A stretch of 64,000 nt of DNA from Dermanyssus gallinae (lineage: Eukaryota; Arthropoda; Arachnida; Mesostigmata; Dermanyssidae), in NCBI GenBank assembly GCA_003439945.1, contig QVRM01002276.1, positions 70,001-134,000 of the forward strand. Direction: 5' to 3'. A model generated the notes under the pieces. The model saw only the letters and a list, made by a program, of their open reading frames with translations, had not been told where the DNA came from and did not search any database. Positions 23,335 to 35,399 of the stretch are shown here, piece after piece; the first letter of the stretch is position 1; each line of letters begins with the position of its first letter. Made by a program: the position numbers and the translations under genes.

Positions 23335-23448
23335 TTGCTGTTGTTGTTGTTGTCGCTGTTGTTGTTGTTGCTGTTGTTGTTGTTGCTGTTGCTGTTGTTG
23401 TTGTTGTTGCTGTTGTCGCTGTTGTTGTTGTCTTGTTGAACTTGCTGC
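23335..23448. repeat. (TTG/CTG)n array
   Basis: This is the only large intronic triplet array whose plus strand is TTG-rich, so in gene sense it reads CAA/CAG. The minus-strand frame 23475-23290 therefore encodes poly-Gln, but no splice sites or flanking domain support it as an exon. Confidence 0.9.
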
Positions 23449-24031
23449 TCCTGTGGTTGCTGTTCTTGCCCCCATACTGCTATAGTGTACTGCTGCTGTG
23501 TTTGCTGCCCACGTTGTTGCGATGTCTGCGTCGTGTTAAGCCGGCCAGTGTACCCGGACCGTAACTTATCTCCTTGATTGTCGTCACGGTTGGTTCGGTT
23601 CCCATTCATCTATTAATCATCTGCCGTCTACTGTTTGTTAGAATTGCTGCTGCTGCCACCGGTACTACACTACTGTCTCGACCATATGCATGCATCCACC
23701 TGCTGATTCGGGGAGTCAAGGTTTGCGTTAAGGCTGACGGACTAAACAGCACGCTCTCTCTCTCTGTCTCCGGACGAAACGAAGGATTGTCATAATGGCC
23801 TCGTTGAGGGAGTTTCACAGGCTCTCCATAATCGCATCGATCAGAGGCTCTGAGTTATCTCGGTAACTCTTTAGCGCCGGCAAACGTTTTAATGTTTCCC
23901 TTGTTTTGTGTCTGTCTCCTAGACGATCGCTTCTATCATTATGCCAACATGTTAAGAAAATCTCGCTATTGGCTGGTATCGCTACAGATCGTTCTTATCT
24001 CTAAGGCTCGCTCATGTGCTATACCGTCGAA

Positions 24032-24038
<7 letters not shown>

Positions 24039-24068
<30 letters not shown>
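24039..24068. repeat. (TA)n microsatellite
   Basis: About 15 TA units after a short CACACA run. Confidence 0.9.
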
Positions 24069-24071
<3 letters not shown>

Positions 24072-24919
24072 AGGAAATATGGAGAACAAGTGCACGGCAC
24101 AGCGGGTCGCGAGAAATTAAATTTTAGCAAAGAACCTTATCAGAATGAGCTCATCTAAACGAAGACAAACACTCGTCGACGGCCATGTGATTTATATCAC
24201 TTAGCAAGCGACTCTGTAGTATTTCGCTTAATTTTAATCGACCGCTTGTTTACTTACGGAACACAGGAAAATACTGTTATATATCATTATAGCTCACCGC
24301 AAGTTTTTGTTGCTTGACATCCGAGAGACGATAAAACCTTTGCATCTTTGAGAATAGAGAAAATATACCTAGAATATGATGAAACGGTTAAAGGACATGA
24401 AGTTAAACGTCTTGCATATATATGCACATGTATATGAGACGTATATATGTATATGTAGATTGAACAATTGTTTCACCATTATGGCTAGGTCGTTGAGTTT
24501 GTTGAATATCGCGGGCTGACTATTGCATGCACGTCTGAGTTTAGCTAGCCATTTAGCTACGACATCGAATTGCCCCCGGAGAATAATGGCACTCCCGGTA
24601 ATTCCGAATCCTGAGGTGTGATTGCCTTTAGACCACGCAAGAGCTCTCGGAATGTTGAAGGCGCGTTCTGAGCTCACGTCAAAAAATTGTAAAACAATGC
24701 TTGACACTTTGCTGAGTTTATTTTCAATCGCTCGTGCGCCTTATGTTCGCAAACCCCACGAATACTTTCTGAGACGTCCCCGAGAAGGCCCAGAACTCTG
24801 TTGTCTGGGTACTAGAAATTCAGTGGGCATCTTAGCAGTGCAACTAGCTCATTAGCCGCTAGATAGAACAAACGCAGTTCCAACAGATCGTCTCATATGA
24901 CTTACTTTTCTGGAAGGTT

Positions 24920-25045
24920 TTGGGATGCACATGCATCATTCGCAGCCTGCGTGACTAGTATGGTCCTGACAAACCCACTAAACGCTGATTCCTCCCCACC
25001 CTCCCAGGCTCGGTAACACTTGGTATTGCTTTGAAGTCGTAAAAA
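24920..25045 (+). repeat. Dispersed repeat E, copy 1
   Basis: Shares CAGCCTGCGTGACTAGT, AAACCCACTAAAC and GATTCCTCCCCACC followed by CCCAGGCTCGGT with 35020-35150. No coding frame or pol III boxes were seen. Confidence 0.65.
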
Positions 25046-25813
25046 GGCGTTCCAACCATTTTCCTTTAGATTTACCTATGTCTCCACTTATCTTTCTGCG
25101 TATTTACATGTCTGATGCCAAGGTATACACCGTCGTGAAGAGGTACGTTAAGATCTTAAAGGCCTGGCTGCACTTTTCTTTCCCTCTCCCCGAGGCTGCT
25201 GCGCGAAACTCTCCGCCTAGCGATCTCCTTGGCTGTCTCGAGTGTCATACTAGCGTCGAACTGAACTTAAAGTCCTCTCCTACGACTGCCCGGCAGCTTG
25301 TGTGTTTTACCATCCTTCTATCATCTCTCTAATTTTGTGTTCGGCGTACTGCTGTCTCCTTCTGGTGCTCCGGTCCCTTTTAGAAGTCTCTGTTCGCTTA
25401 TTTCGTATAGATGCTACCAGCACCTTGCACGCGCCCTCCTGGTACTCCTCCAGCCAAAGGATGAGGTCCCTCTCCTTGCTTAGGTAATCCCGTGCACACT
25501 TGCCCCAACTTCGTTCGGTCTGATTAGGTCCTCGGAAGGTGTCTGCGAAGGAGGAAGTCTACATGAATTCCACCTTCACTCTTAGCGTGCCCCAATTTCC
25601 AGCCTGCCGGTTGACGTTTTCAGAGTTCCTCGTGTATTTATCCAGGTTTATTTTGCCATAAATGGTCTTCCTGCAGCAAATTTCGAGAGCTCACAAGAGG
25701 GATTTGCTGACCTCTCCTTCGTGACATGCACGAATGGTGCCTTCCTTCAAGCTAAATTACTTTCCTAATAACGGGCAACTAAGCTATATTTGCTTCAATG
25801 CTAGAATGTTAGA

Positions 25814-25992
25814 ACCGAGCAAGTTGGCTTAGTGGCAAAAGCCTTTGCCTTGCATTCGGGAGGGTGGGTTCGAGACCCAGACCGGCCACTTCTAAATTGA
25901 TTTTCATGGTTTCCAATTTAAACAAAGTGAATGCCGGAGTGGATTAAAAATCGACCGTGATCGGAGAGCACAGATGTCTCAATAAAAAGAGC
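25814..25992 (+). mobile_element. SINE family B, copy 3
   Basis: Head ACCGAGCAAGTTGGCTTAGT, box B GGTTCGAGACCC, body TTTCATGGTTTCCAATTTAA, and the subfamily tail AGATGTCTCAATAAAAAGAG shared with the copies at 7640 and 32343. Confidence 0.87.
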
Positions 25993-26324
25993 ATATATAT
26001 ACCCGTCGGCTGCCTGCGAAATCTAGCAAATACCCGGATCGAGTGCACCGCACCGCAGTTTTCATACCAGCGTTCATTGAAAATCTTCGGTGGTGTCTGT
26101 CAATGTTTTCTCTAAGGGATCCGTGTTGCCACGATTACTGATTTTTCGAAGCCAGCCGTCGAAGACACGAGGAGCAAGCAATAGGTCTTGCTGATCGGCC
26201 TTTCTCAGCGCAAGTCCTGACTAATTAGAACACTTCTGCTGGATCCAAAGGACCCACTCAGACTGCTTTTGAACGATAAAAAATAAATATCCAGTCCGTC
26301 TATTATTTTACACTATGCACGTAC

Positions 26325-26477
26325 CTCGTGAAGACGTCGGGATAGTGGGAGAGGGCGAACGCCTTCTCGAGCAGATCAAGCTGTTCCGCACTAAACGTTG
26401 TCCGATACCGACGCTGCTTGCGTCGTGGTTCGCGGCACACCAATGTAAGTGTGTTAACATTGTTGTTATTGTTGCTG
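26325..26477 (-). CDS. Paired-like homeobox gene, exon with homeodomain positions 1-31
   Basis: The minus strand encodes [20 protein letters not shown] then [13 protein letters not shown], ending ACGAG before the donor GTACGTG. These are homeodomain positions 1-30 and the first two bases of Arg31, with the hallmark Phe8, Leu16, Phe20 and the HYPDVF turn of paired-like proteins. The flanking RRKQRRYR is basic. Upstream, the same frame is Asn/Ser-rich ([13 protein letters not shown]) and stays open back to TGA near 26697 without any Met. The 5' end of the exon is therefore uncertain; an AG at 26479-26478 is one candidate acceptor. Orthology was not assigned: the sequence is closer to the aristaless/Arx-type pattern than to Rx or Otx, but [13 protein letters not shown] is distinctive. 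Confidence 0.9.
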
Positions 26478-26699
26478 CTGTTATCGTTGCTGTTGCTGCT
26501 GCTGCAGTGGTTGTTGCACTGCGCATTTGGTGGCGCAGGGTGGAGTGGAAGAAGTAATGCTCGGCCAGCTCCGGTATGGTATCCGTCGAACTCGACGCCA
26601 CCGCCACTAAGTTCTCCGATTCCACCGAGACGTTGGCTATAGCCCGACCGGGAGACGACGACGGACGGGACCGGCTCTGCAACGCGACGGGTTTGTCAA

Positions 26700-28600
26700 G
26701 CAAGAGGACAACACTTCTTAGAGCTGGGCCTACGAATCTAAGCGTTATATAAGCCTCTAAGATTTGTCTTCTGTTGCTAAATAACCCTTTTTCTCAGTCA
26801 TTTTAGTTAGTTAAACTAGCCAACCAATTTTAGTTAGTTATTAGTAACCAAGCCTTAAGTTTAATTAGTCACCTAAATGTTTGGGCTAACAGTAAACTTT
26901 AGTTAGCCCAGGCGTTGTAGATAACTAGCCTGTCGGCTAACAGCTATACCAGCAAGAACATTTATTAAAATTTGTGCACGTCTTATCTCATGTGCCTTCC
27001 GTCTGGTAGTTGTTGATGAGAACTTAGTCGTAAGTGCATATATGCGGCATTCCTAGTTCTAGCTATTGCATTAATAATAACATAATTCACAACTTTTTTG
27101 CAAACTAGCCAAAACATTTAGGAATATATATATATACTTCCTAAATGTTATAAATATAGTATAATTTCTACTAAGATCATTATAACTTTTAACGTAATTC
27201 TGCAAGTGAGTCAATTGATATTTCTTCGTTGCATTCATTCAAATATTTGCCTGTTTCAGATGTTGTTCATTTACATCCGTCTAAATAAATAGTCAAAACT
27301 AATAGTCTTAAAACTATAAAGTGTTACATTAAAAATACGGCTTGCAAGAGCCTGGAATGTCTGGACCACTTCGTGCTTTCTGCAGGGTTTTCACCGGAAC
27401 TTGAATGCCGTGCGGTAATTTTTTTATTGATACAAAACAAAACCAACCTCAACACGACTAGCAACGACTATAGCAGTAAGGGCAACCGCAACAGCAATAT
27501 CAATAACAGCCAAACAATATGAAAAGCTCTAGCAATAAACATGGCAACAACAATGACAACAACTGTTTTGTTCTTATCTTTTACTTAAAAAATAGATAAC
27601 CTTCGTGATGTTTAAATACTGCAACGACGACGACAATGACAACCACAACAATAACAACATGAAGCAGCAATAAGTGTAACGAGAATAACAGTATCAATTA
27701 GCAGCGCTTATGGTAGACACGTCAACAGATGACGCTCCTGCAGTTCCTTGCAGGCATTCTGCACGTCATAGCTGAAGACTGCGGACGCCTCAGTAGCAGC
27801 AGCACTAGTCTGTCACTTGGGTCGTGAGGTGTCTCGTAAAGAAGAGCAAAAAAAAGAAACGAAGGAGTCGAAGAATGCAAGTGAAATTTGTCACTAAGTT
27901 CGTCATGTCTTCTTGCCTTGCCGGGTTGGGGGGTCGTGGCGAGCCGTGCTTCCTCCCTATTTGTACACCTGCCGGTCCTCCCCCCTCCGCATATTTTTCA
28001 CTGCGTTTCTCTTCTCTAAGTCGTGAGCGTTTTATCTATCTATTTATCTTCTCTTCAACGTCATAATCATCACCATCATTGTCTGGTCAGCACTCGTGTC
28101 GTGGTCTGTCGTCGTCGTAATCTTCCGACGTCTCCTGTTTCCAAGACAGACGTCCAAGCAGACAATCTAAGCGACGCCTTACATTCTCTCCCGCCAACTG
28201 GAGAACGTCAGGCGCCGAGCGAGAGTGTGAGAGAGAGAGAGAGGAGAGGGAAGAGCGAACAAGAGCGAGATAAGAAAGATAGAAAATTACATTTAGATAG
28301 GAGGGAAAAAATAAACGCGGTTGTCCGACTCATCTTTCCTGCTGGCCTGTTGTCTACTACGGGGCTCGGCGGCTACGGATCTAGTGCATCATCATCATCG
28401 TCATCATCACAGCAACAGCAACAGCCGTTGGCGTTATGCGTGTAATTTACAAAGCTAATTTTCACAACTAAAACCCCGCCGAGAACACGATGTCACGCCC
28501 GCAAGCAGCGGCAGTAGCAACAACAGCACCGGCTATAGTTTCTGTTCGGCGCTCTGCGTTTTCCATCTCAGGACCTCATCTAGCTCCCTGTCTCGTGGTG
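26700..28600. other. Upstream flank or first intron of the homeobox gene
   Basis: The upstream coding exon with the start codon must lie at or beyond this segment, but none was recognised. A plus-strand frame (28023-28445) ends in poly-Ser and poly-Gln and has no recognised domain. CAA/ACA-rich short tracts occur at 27440-27700. Confidence 0.4.
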
Positions 28601-28611
28601 AACAGTACAAA

Positions 28612-28615
<4 letters not shown>

Positions 28616-28662
<47 letters not shown>

Positions 28663-28667
28663 GTATG

Positions 28668-28708
<41 letters not shown>

Positions 28709-28750
28709 TGCAGTGATTTATTAATCATGATATATATATATATATATACA
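28616..28750. repeat. Clustered (TA)n microsatellites
   Basis: Three TA arrays (about 28616-28652, 28673-28707 and 28730-28748) separated by short unique or (GTAT)n segments. Confidence 0.93.
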
Positions 28751-28799
28751 CGTGCCTGTAGAGTTTTGACTACACTGTAGGAGCTCATATTTCGTCGTC

Positions 28800-30500
28800 A
28801 CTGTAAGTGGTCTAGTGACCAGCCTAGTTATTAAATGCCTGCTGTTTGCTTGAGCTGTCGACACGACGACATACAACGTGTTACAGAACGGAACAACTGG
28901 CGCTTCAAGATTACTAGCGAGAATTGGCACTGCAGCTGCAGCTGCTGCTGGTGCTGGTGCTCCTGCAACAACCGCTTACAAATTGCGACTGCTACCACCA
29001 CTAAGACAACCATTATGATGATGCGGATGATGTTGAGTATTATTATTATTCTTATGATGATCGTTAGTCTTGTAATTACAAAGTTGTGATTAGTTGTGGC
29101 CATGTTTCCTGAAATGCTCAGCGCTTACGTGTGAACAATAACTTCATCAGTGAGTGTCGTGTGGGTTCGGCCGTTTCATCTCAACTAACAACTGTCCGTG
29201 TTCAATGTGTGCGATTTGCGAGCGGACAAGCAATTTCGTGTCCAATGTAACCATTTAGTGAGGTGTGTGATTATGAGTCGTTTTGGTGGTCAGATGATGC
29301 TGCCGCTGGCGGCTGCTGTTGCCGTTTCTCTAGCTCCGTTCTCTTCTTCCGTAATTCTTGCAGCGAAGCTTACACATTAAATGCGAAGGTGCCAGAGAAG
29401 GCGAGGGGTACAGTAGTAAGATCAAACGAGAACGAATAATTAGGTAGGACATGCTTAGAGTACACAGAACAGAACAACTAGAGAGCATATCTGAGAGATC
29501 TGTGTGGGCAGCTAACGGCAATTAGCCGTGCAACGGCGGACAGGAGCAGGGTGGTTGCCTATGCATTCGGATTTTAGTTCATTAGACATCTCTCTCTCTG
29601 TCGCTCTTACATTTTTTTCTTTAACTAGCTTTAAACTAGTTTTAACTTGCTATAAGACGTTGCAGATATTGCGTTCGGGAATTACGGCCACTGTTCGCTT
29701 TTTTTTGTTTGACGCACGAGAAGTGATTAGTATTGCGCGTGTTGTTTTTTTCATGTTAACAAACCCCGCTCTGAGATCGATCGGGAGTCACGTCGATTGT
29801 GGTTGTTTGTACAGGGATTCAGTACTGGATAGGTGGGGGTTTGAGCGCCTAGATTGAGCATCTTGAATCTTTGGGTGTCCTTCGCTGATTGGAATCCGCA
29901 AAACGGTGGCCATTTTTTCTTCGTAGTTTCCAACCAAACAGGTTGACTTGACGTGATGAATTCAGATCTCTTCCATGGTCTACCCGCTACAATGCTGTGA
30001 CCAGCTATGGCCCGCCTTCCTGCAGTCCGCCTGCATTTCTGTAGATTCCTGGTGGCAGCGCCCACCTTCCTTCCAGTGCCCTTCTGTTAGGTTTCTGCTG
30101 TTAAAAATAGAGTCCTGCGATGTTTTTACAAGTGCTCTTATAAGTCCAGTTGAATATTGAGAACGCTGTATACGTACTGCACTGTACTCTCGTAAATGGC
30201 CATGACGCTCACCTCGATGCTTGACATGCTGGTAGGGGCTGATCCCCCGTAATAGCGCCACTGTTATTGTTGTTCTTATAAACTGTGTATGTATACATGA
30301 TACTATGCACATATTGCGGAAGTCGTTGATGGCTTGGGTTCAGTGGAGAAGTACATATGATATGTTGTAAGCCTCTGATAGATGGGCCATACGCGTGCTG
30401 AAAAATTACAATCAATCCAATATATGGATTCTATAGCCACTCAGGCTATATAATCTATATATTGAATGTTTTACCATGTCGTCTGATGTCTCTTCAGATG
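28800..30500. other. Unassigned DNA
   Basis: No recognisable gene. Two overlapping minus-strand frames at about 30312-29751 have mixed protein-like composition but no family resemblance I can name. Short (GAT/ATT)n tracts lie near 29020-29060. Confidence 0.4.
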
Positions 30501-30523
30501 CTTTATTTAAAAAAAATATATCG

Positions 30524-30557
30524 ACTGCTTTATCCAGAAAGATCTGGATAAAGCAGT
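30524..30557. repeat. Perfect inverted repeat (15-bp arms, 4-nt loop)
   Basis: Left arm ACTGCTTTATCCAGA, spacer AAGA, right arm TCTGGATAAAGCAGT. It could form a short hairpin. No T-run or known element end is adjacent. Confidence 0.9.
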
Positions 30558-30832
30558 AGACGGACTAGTAAGAGCGACTGGAAGTCCAGGTATGCGCAAT
30601 CATCAAATAAAACATAGGTCTTCTCATATGTCAGCAAGCGAATTTTAACAATGATTCTCTATCATCTGTAAATAGAGAAAATTGATTACTGGATCACTGA
30701 AGATAACGAAAACGCAAAGAATCTTCTTAAGGCACTTCAGCAAAACCTGTCTCACGAAAAATGAAGTGAGACAACTTTGTCTCCACTCGACACGATACGT
30801 TCCATCACATGCCCCATCAGTCTGGCAGCGAT

Positions 30833-31048
30833 GTTCCGTCTTAAAGAGGCTCGAAACTCCACAGACTCAGCACCACACAGAAATGTACACATGCACGAAG
30901 TTTCTGTTTGCGCCTAGTCTTAGTTCCGAAGTACCCTAGAGGATGGCCAAGTACAAGGACCTTCAAACAAGCAATCACACGACACCGGGCTCGATGATGT
31001 TGCGTCTTAAGGCTCGAAACTCCAACAGACTCAGCACCACACAAGTGG
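30833..31048 (+). repeat. Local imperfect direct duplication
   Basis: The segment GTCTTAAAGAGGCTCGAAAC followed by TCCACAGACTCAGCACCACA (about 30838-30880) recurs with small differences at about 31003-31045, about 165 nt apart. Confidence 0.7.
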
Positions 31049-31377
31049 TTTCTTGCAAACTTTAGAAAATGCATTGAACACCTATCTACGACAATACAAA
31101 TCAATAGAAACTCATTAGCCGCAGCCAGATGGCCCTCCGGTCAGACCGGAGCACTACGATTCGATTCTTGACACCACAAAACGAGAGGCCTCTGATGCGA
31201 CACAAATTTGTTGTTTCAATGTCATGTCACTTGTTTTTGATATCTGCAATTGACTCAGTAATTTATATTCAGCTTCTACAGTTACAGCCTTGTTATGGCG
31301 TGGGACCCAAATTGAAATAGTGGATTAAGAGCGGAATCTGGCTGCTGTCCTCAGGGTGCTATCCTTAAACGTCTGAT

Positions 31378-31605
31378 GAATGTTCTTTCCATTCGAGGTC
31401 AAGATCTACAACCATGTGTTCAAAAAAGTGTTAATGAGGCCAACCCTAGATTTCCGTACACTACCGGCGGGACAGTTCTAAAATTTTGCGATTCTTTAGA
31501 GTATCTTGGCGTGCTCATCTTAACAAACTCTCATCTCAAGAAATATTTCGCAGAATTCACGATGTTTTATAAACGCTACATCTGGCTTGTATATAAAGCG
31601 CTTTA
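31378..31605 (+). pseudogene. Possible reverse transcriptase fragment
   Basis: A 76-codon frame contains FCDSLEYLGVLILTNSHLKK, resembling the block after the RT catalytic site in LINEs (F-x-YLGV...H). No catalytic residues are present and neighbouring frames are not recognisable. The match is short. Confidence 0.35.
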
Positions 31606-31619
31606 GCTGTGTAAACAAA

Positions 31620-32340
31620 AACGATATTGCATTTGTGAATATTCTGGAAATTATCAACAAATAAATCCAACCGTTTTTACAAAAATTATTAAATATGTCC
31701 TTATATGTTCAAAGGTACATTCAATTACATGTAGGTATTCAAACAGACACGAAATTGAGAAAAACATTCTACCGAAAGCTATTGCTAGAAGTGCGGCTAC
31801 AAAACACTCTTTTATGGAGAGTCACTCCTGGGCTACACGGACACCCAGGGATAAGATTAAAAATAGTATATTAATAATAAAATAAATTATTTATTAATTA
31901 TAATTAATAAACTTATTTTTAAATTAAACAACATGTAAATAATATTTTATTTAAAAGAGGAGAAAAGTAGTGGACGATTGAACTGGGCCGAAAGTGGGTC
32001 ACAGTTTAGTATCTGCGCTGTGTACCTTCTTAAACAGATTGGGAGAATCAAAATGCTCCTATATAAATATCCTAATTTATTTGAATAACCAATAATGAAC
32101 TATCTACATAGTAACAAATATTAAGATATCTAAATTTCCTAATCTATTCAGAAAAAAACGTAACAACGACGCAGACAATCTGAACTTCTAACGAGGCATT
32201 ACGTCAAAGGGCACTCTGGAAAAGGTATTCTCAAGCTAATCAGAGAAGGGGGACCCCTCCAGCAAATGCTAAAACCTGCACGTAAGTTGACTTGAACTGC
32301 AGCGAACAATGCCAAATACAGAATCTGGTTATCACTAGGG
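31620..32340. other. AT-rich unassigned DNA
   Basis: Very AT-rich, with short frames only. No repeat family or gene was recognised. Confidence 0.5.
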
Positions 32341-32342
32341 AG

Positions 32343-32527
32343 ACCGCGCAAGGTGGCTTAGTGACAAAAGCCTTTGCTTTGCATTCGGGAGGCCTGGGTT
32401 CGAGACCGGCCACTCCTAAATTGGTTTTCATGGTTCCCAATTTAAACAACGTGAATGCCGGAGTGGATTAAAAATCGACCATGATCGTAAAAAAAAGGGG
32501 AGCCCAGATGTCTCAAGAAAAAGAGGT
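32343..32527 (+). mobile_element. SINE family B, copy 4
   Basis: Head ACCGCGCAAGGTGGCTTAGT, box B GGTTCGAGACC, the family body, and the tail CAGATGTCTCAAGAAAAAGA. The head has a TTTGCTTTGCATTCGGGAGG variant. Confidence 0.87.
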
Positions 32528-33120
32528 GGTGCATTACCATCCAACCCGCCATTAAAAAAAACATCTAGCAGCCTTTTATTTCGTCTGTTCTCGTAAGTTT
32601 AGCACGATGCGTACGAGTGAAGTTCAAAACCGTAGTAGACACGATGCACCCGGATAACATCGTCGTTCCATGTGGAACCCCCGGTGTCTTAAGTGTATCG
32701 TTAAGGTTATATGACGTGCTATCTAGGTCGCAAATGACTCGTGGTAAAGCAACTAAAATTCGCTGCGGTGGACTCACTTTAATAGTTCGATATCGTATTG
32801 AAGCTGAGCTATAGTTTAGAGAGTGTGCGGCGTTAGTTTTATGGTAGCGCCTTTCCTGGTTTCACCCGGAGGTGCCTTACCGGCTACGTACAGTGATACT
32901 ACTTAAAACAACTGTAGTTTTCATTGTAATGCTACGGCTGGGTAAATTGTAAGGAACGCTGTATTCCGGCTTACTCTCGTATGATGCTACGGGACACATC
33001 CTGCTGATAGGCAAAACAAGATTGTTGACTGTAGCAGGGCGTCAATTATTTTTTTCTCTTTTACTCTTTGTGATGTGCTATTGTGTGTTGAACTATGTTG
33101 AGGTACTGAAAGTGAAGTGG

Positions 33121-33132
33121 GGGGGGGGGGGG
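33121..33132. repeat. Poly-G run
   Basis: About 12 or more consecutive G bases, a site prone to length error in sequencing. Confidence 0.85.
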
Positions 33133-33584
33133 GTAAGCGGCATGGACAGAAATTAATCACATTTAATATTCCACACATGTAGAGAGAAATATGCATATTT
33201 TATTTGTATTTGTAGTTTTCTAGTAATACATGTGTTTAATTAATTTTACGCATTTCGTTCTTTTGATACTCAAGAAAAACTATGAGGACCACCACGAGGC
33301 CCAGGCAATTTTGATGCCAACCAGAAATGCCCGAACACTCTATCGTTATGTCAGCTACCGTTTTAGTTAGAAGAAATCAATTCAAATTTCATATTCTACC
33401 CTTACGTTTGAGTCTCGAACTTACTCAGCTTCGTTTAAAAATTATATTTGATTGCCAGATATTTCGTAAATATCCCTAGTGAAGGAAGTCTCTCGAAGTC
33501 AGCGCAACGATGTGACAAAAATGGCCTGCGATTTGTAGGTCATGACTTATCGTTAGGTACCGACTTTGCGTATAAGGGGGTCGT

Positions 33585-33585
33585 A

Positions 33586-33639
<54 letters not shown>

Positions 33640-33908
33640 AGGGGGATTTACTTAGCGCAATTGTCTTATTTTTCAGTTGTTATTGTCATTTCGAGTTATA
33701 TAGTTCAATCAAGTTATAGCTCAGTGTGCTCCTTTACTTTGTGTGTCAGTATCGCCAATCATATGGTATAAGTGTTAACCTCTGTTTTTATTATCTTCTT
33801 TTTCTCTTTTTATCCCCAAACCCTTGTACCACTTTTCATAACGAGAACTTGTGAAGAGAAAGCATAAGAATGTATGCAGTTCCGTAAATAAACCATGTTT
33901 GAGTTGAA

Positions 33909-33950
<42 letters not shown>
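33585..33950. repeat. (TA)n microsatellites
   Basis: TA arrays at about 33585-33637 and 33919-33950. Between and around them no gene was recognised. Confidence 0.92.
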
Positions 33951-33956
<6 letters not shown>

Positions 33957-34402
33957 GATTAGATGTCTTGATTATACCAATCGGATGTAGGCGCCGTGTT
34001 AACTAGCAATACGTGACAATAAGTTATATTTGTATGGGTTCATTTGGTCACGTGCAAAGGGTCAACGGATGGAAAAACGTCAGAGGCTGTGTCAAGTGAT
34101 CATCTCAAACGCAAGTATTTAAAAAAAATCTGAATTGCTTACACCTTTTCGTGTTTTTTTTTCTGTATTTATATCCAGGTAATACTCTCAGATTGCTGAA
34201 CGGAACATGAGTAAGACCAAGCAAAGTATAGAAGCGAGTGTAGACGTCAGAGCGTGCTAAATAAAGCAACGGAAAATTATGCTAGGAATTTAAAATCAAG
34301 CAATCACTAATTTGGCTATGTGCTAACTAAATGTTCCTAGTTACATAAAAATTGCATAAAAAACGGTAAAGATATTTTGTCAATTTTTGAGCACAATGCT
34401 TT

Positions 34403-34813
34403 TTACCGGAAAAGCGGTATGTCATCTTCTTCCCTTGGCCCTTCTTCCCTGCGAATGCTCAGAACAAATATGCCTTCAAACTCTATAACGCAATTTTCTG
34501 CTGAAGGAAGCCGAAATCTGTGCATATAGCATTGCAGATTACCAATGGGGCTGTGCGAAAGCTGACCTGAACTGTAATCCCCTGCTTCACTAACTCCTAA
34601 AACAAGCGGATTCAGCGGTCTCTTTTTACCTGAACAATGGTGCACTGCTCGTGAACGACCCTGATATTTTTTTGTACCATCACCAATTAACTGCAACGCA
34701 TCCCGACTGAATGCAAACTGTTCGTCCAGGGATATAAATATGATGAGAGAGCTTAGCGGACCTTTTAATAAATAACTGCCTGGAATCTTTACCAAATAAT
34801 CTAATAAATCCAA
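34403..34813 (-). CDS. Uncharacterised 136-codon open frame
   Basis: A long minus-strand frame with varied amino-acid composition, including SLDEQFAFSRDALQLIGDG, IGNLQCYMHRFRLPSAENC and IFVLSIRREEGPREEDD. It lies in AT-rich DNA where such a length is unusual. Splice-like signals are present: TTCCAG (about 34783) near its start, and GT donors after TTCAG (about 34630) and after TTTTCCG (about 34405). I do not recognise any family. It could be a host exon, a decayed transposon ORF or chance. Confidence 0.3.
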   Translation of the reverse strand: MDLLDYLVKIPGSYLLKGPLSSLIIFISLDEQFAFSRDALQLIGDGTKKYQGRSRAVHHCSGKKRPLNPLVLGVSEAGDYSSGQLSHSPIGNLQCYMHRFRLPSAENCVIEFEGIFVLSIRREEGPREEDDIPLFR

Positions 34814-35019
34814 CTATACAACCCACACCAAATATATGGGTTAGAACATCAGGCGTTGTTGTGCTTCGGAACGTTATTAACTTAGTACTAAGAGAGAAGG
34901 GCAAACAATTACCTTGACGTTACTACGTTGCCTGCGCCACCTGAGTCAGCACAAGGGGCATACATATTATTGTGTCTTAGGAACTGCGCCTACTTTCCTA
35001 TCTTTTTTTTTTTTTGTTC

Positions 35020-35150
35020 TGGGAGGTTTCGGGAATGCATGATGCACATGCGCCACTAGCAGCCTGCGTGACTAGTGTGAGACTCGCAAACCCACTAAAC
35101 CCGGATTCCTCCCCACCCCCCCAGGCTCGGTATTACTTTGGCATTACATC
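35020..35150 (+). repeat. Dispersed repeat E, copy 2
   Basis: Same landmarks as copy 1 (CAGCCTGCGTGACTAGTGTG, AAACCCACTAAACCCGGATT, CCCAGGCTCGGT). Preceded by a T-run of 12 bases (35004-35015). Confidence 0.65.
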
Positions 35151-35399
35151 GAAGCCTTTCCTATCTTGCTCAACTAAAACCTGCTAGAGCTAATCACATG
35201 CACCAGGGCGACCTATATAGCGTGTGCGCATGTGAATCAGTGGGGCTACACTGGACTTTTCGACGAACATTTACATATGCCCCAAGAGTAGAGACATTCA
35301 GGCAGACCATTGTCTGCCGAGTTCCACACGCCGGAGGGAGCTTCGGCCCAACGGGTAACCTTTTCCCTGACGGTGCGTCACTGCATTGCTCCATGCCTC

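Larger units (their letters stand above)
21971..26324 (-). other. Upstream intron of the homeobox gene (about 4.35 kb)
   Basis: The donor on the minus strand is GTACGTG (from 26324), a good match to consensus. The acceptor is TTGCAG. It contains a CpG-rich island, CAA and TTG arrays, a SINE and a short dispersed repeat, listed separately. Segments 24.1-24.9 and 25.1-25.8 kb hold only unrecognised short frames. Confidence 0.75.

Noticed and set aside
23290..23475. Poly-Gln frame on the minus strand as a possible extra homeobox exon
   Set aside because: It is a CTG/TTG microsatellite with no convincing splice sites or adjoining conserved sequence.
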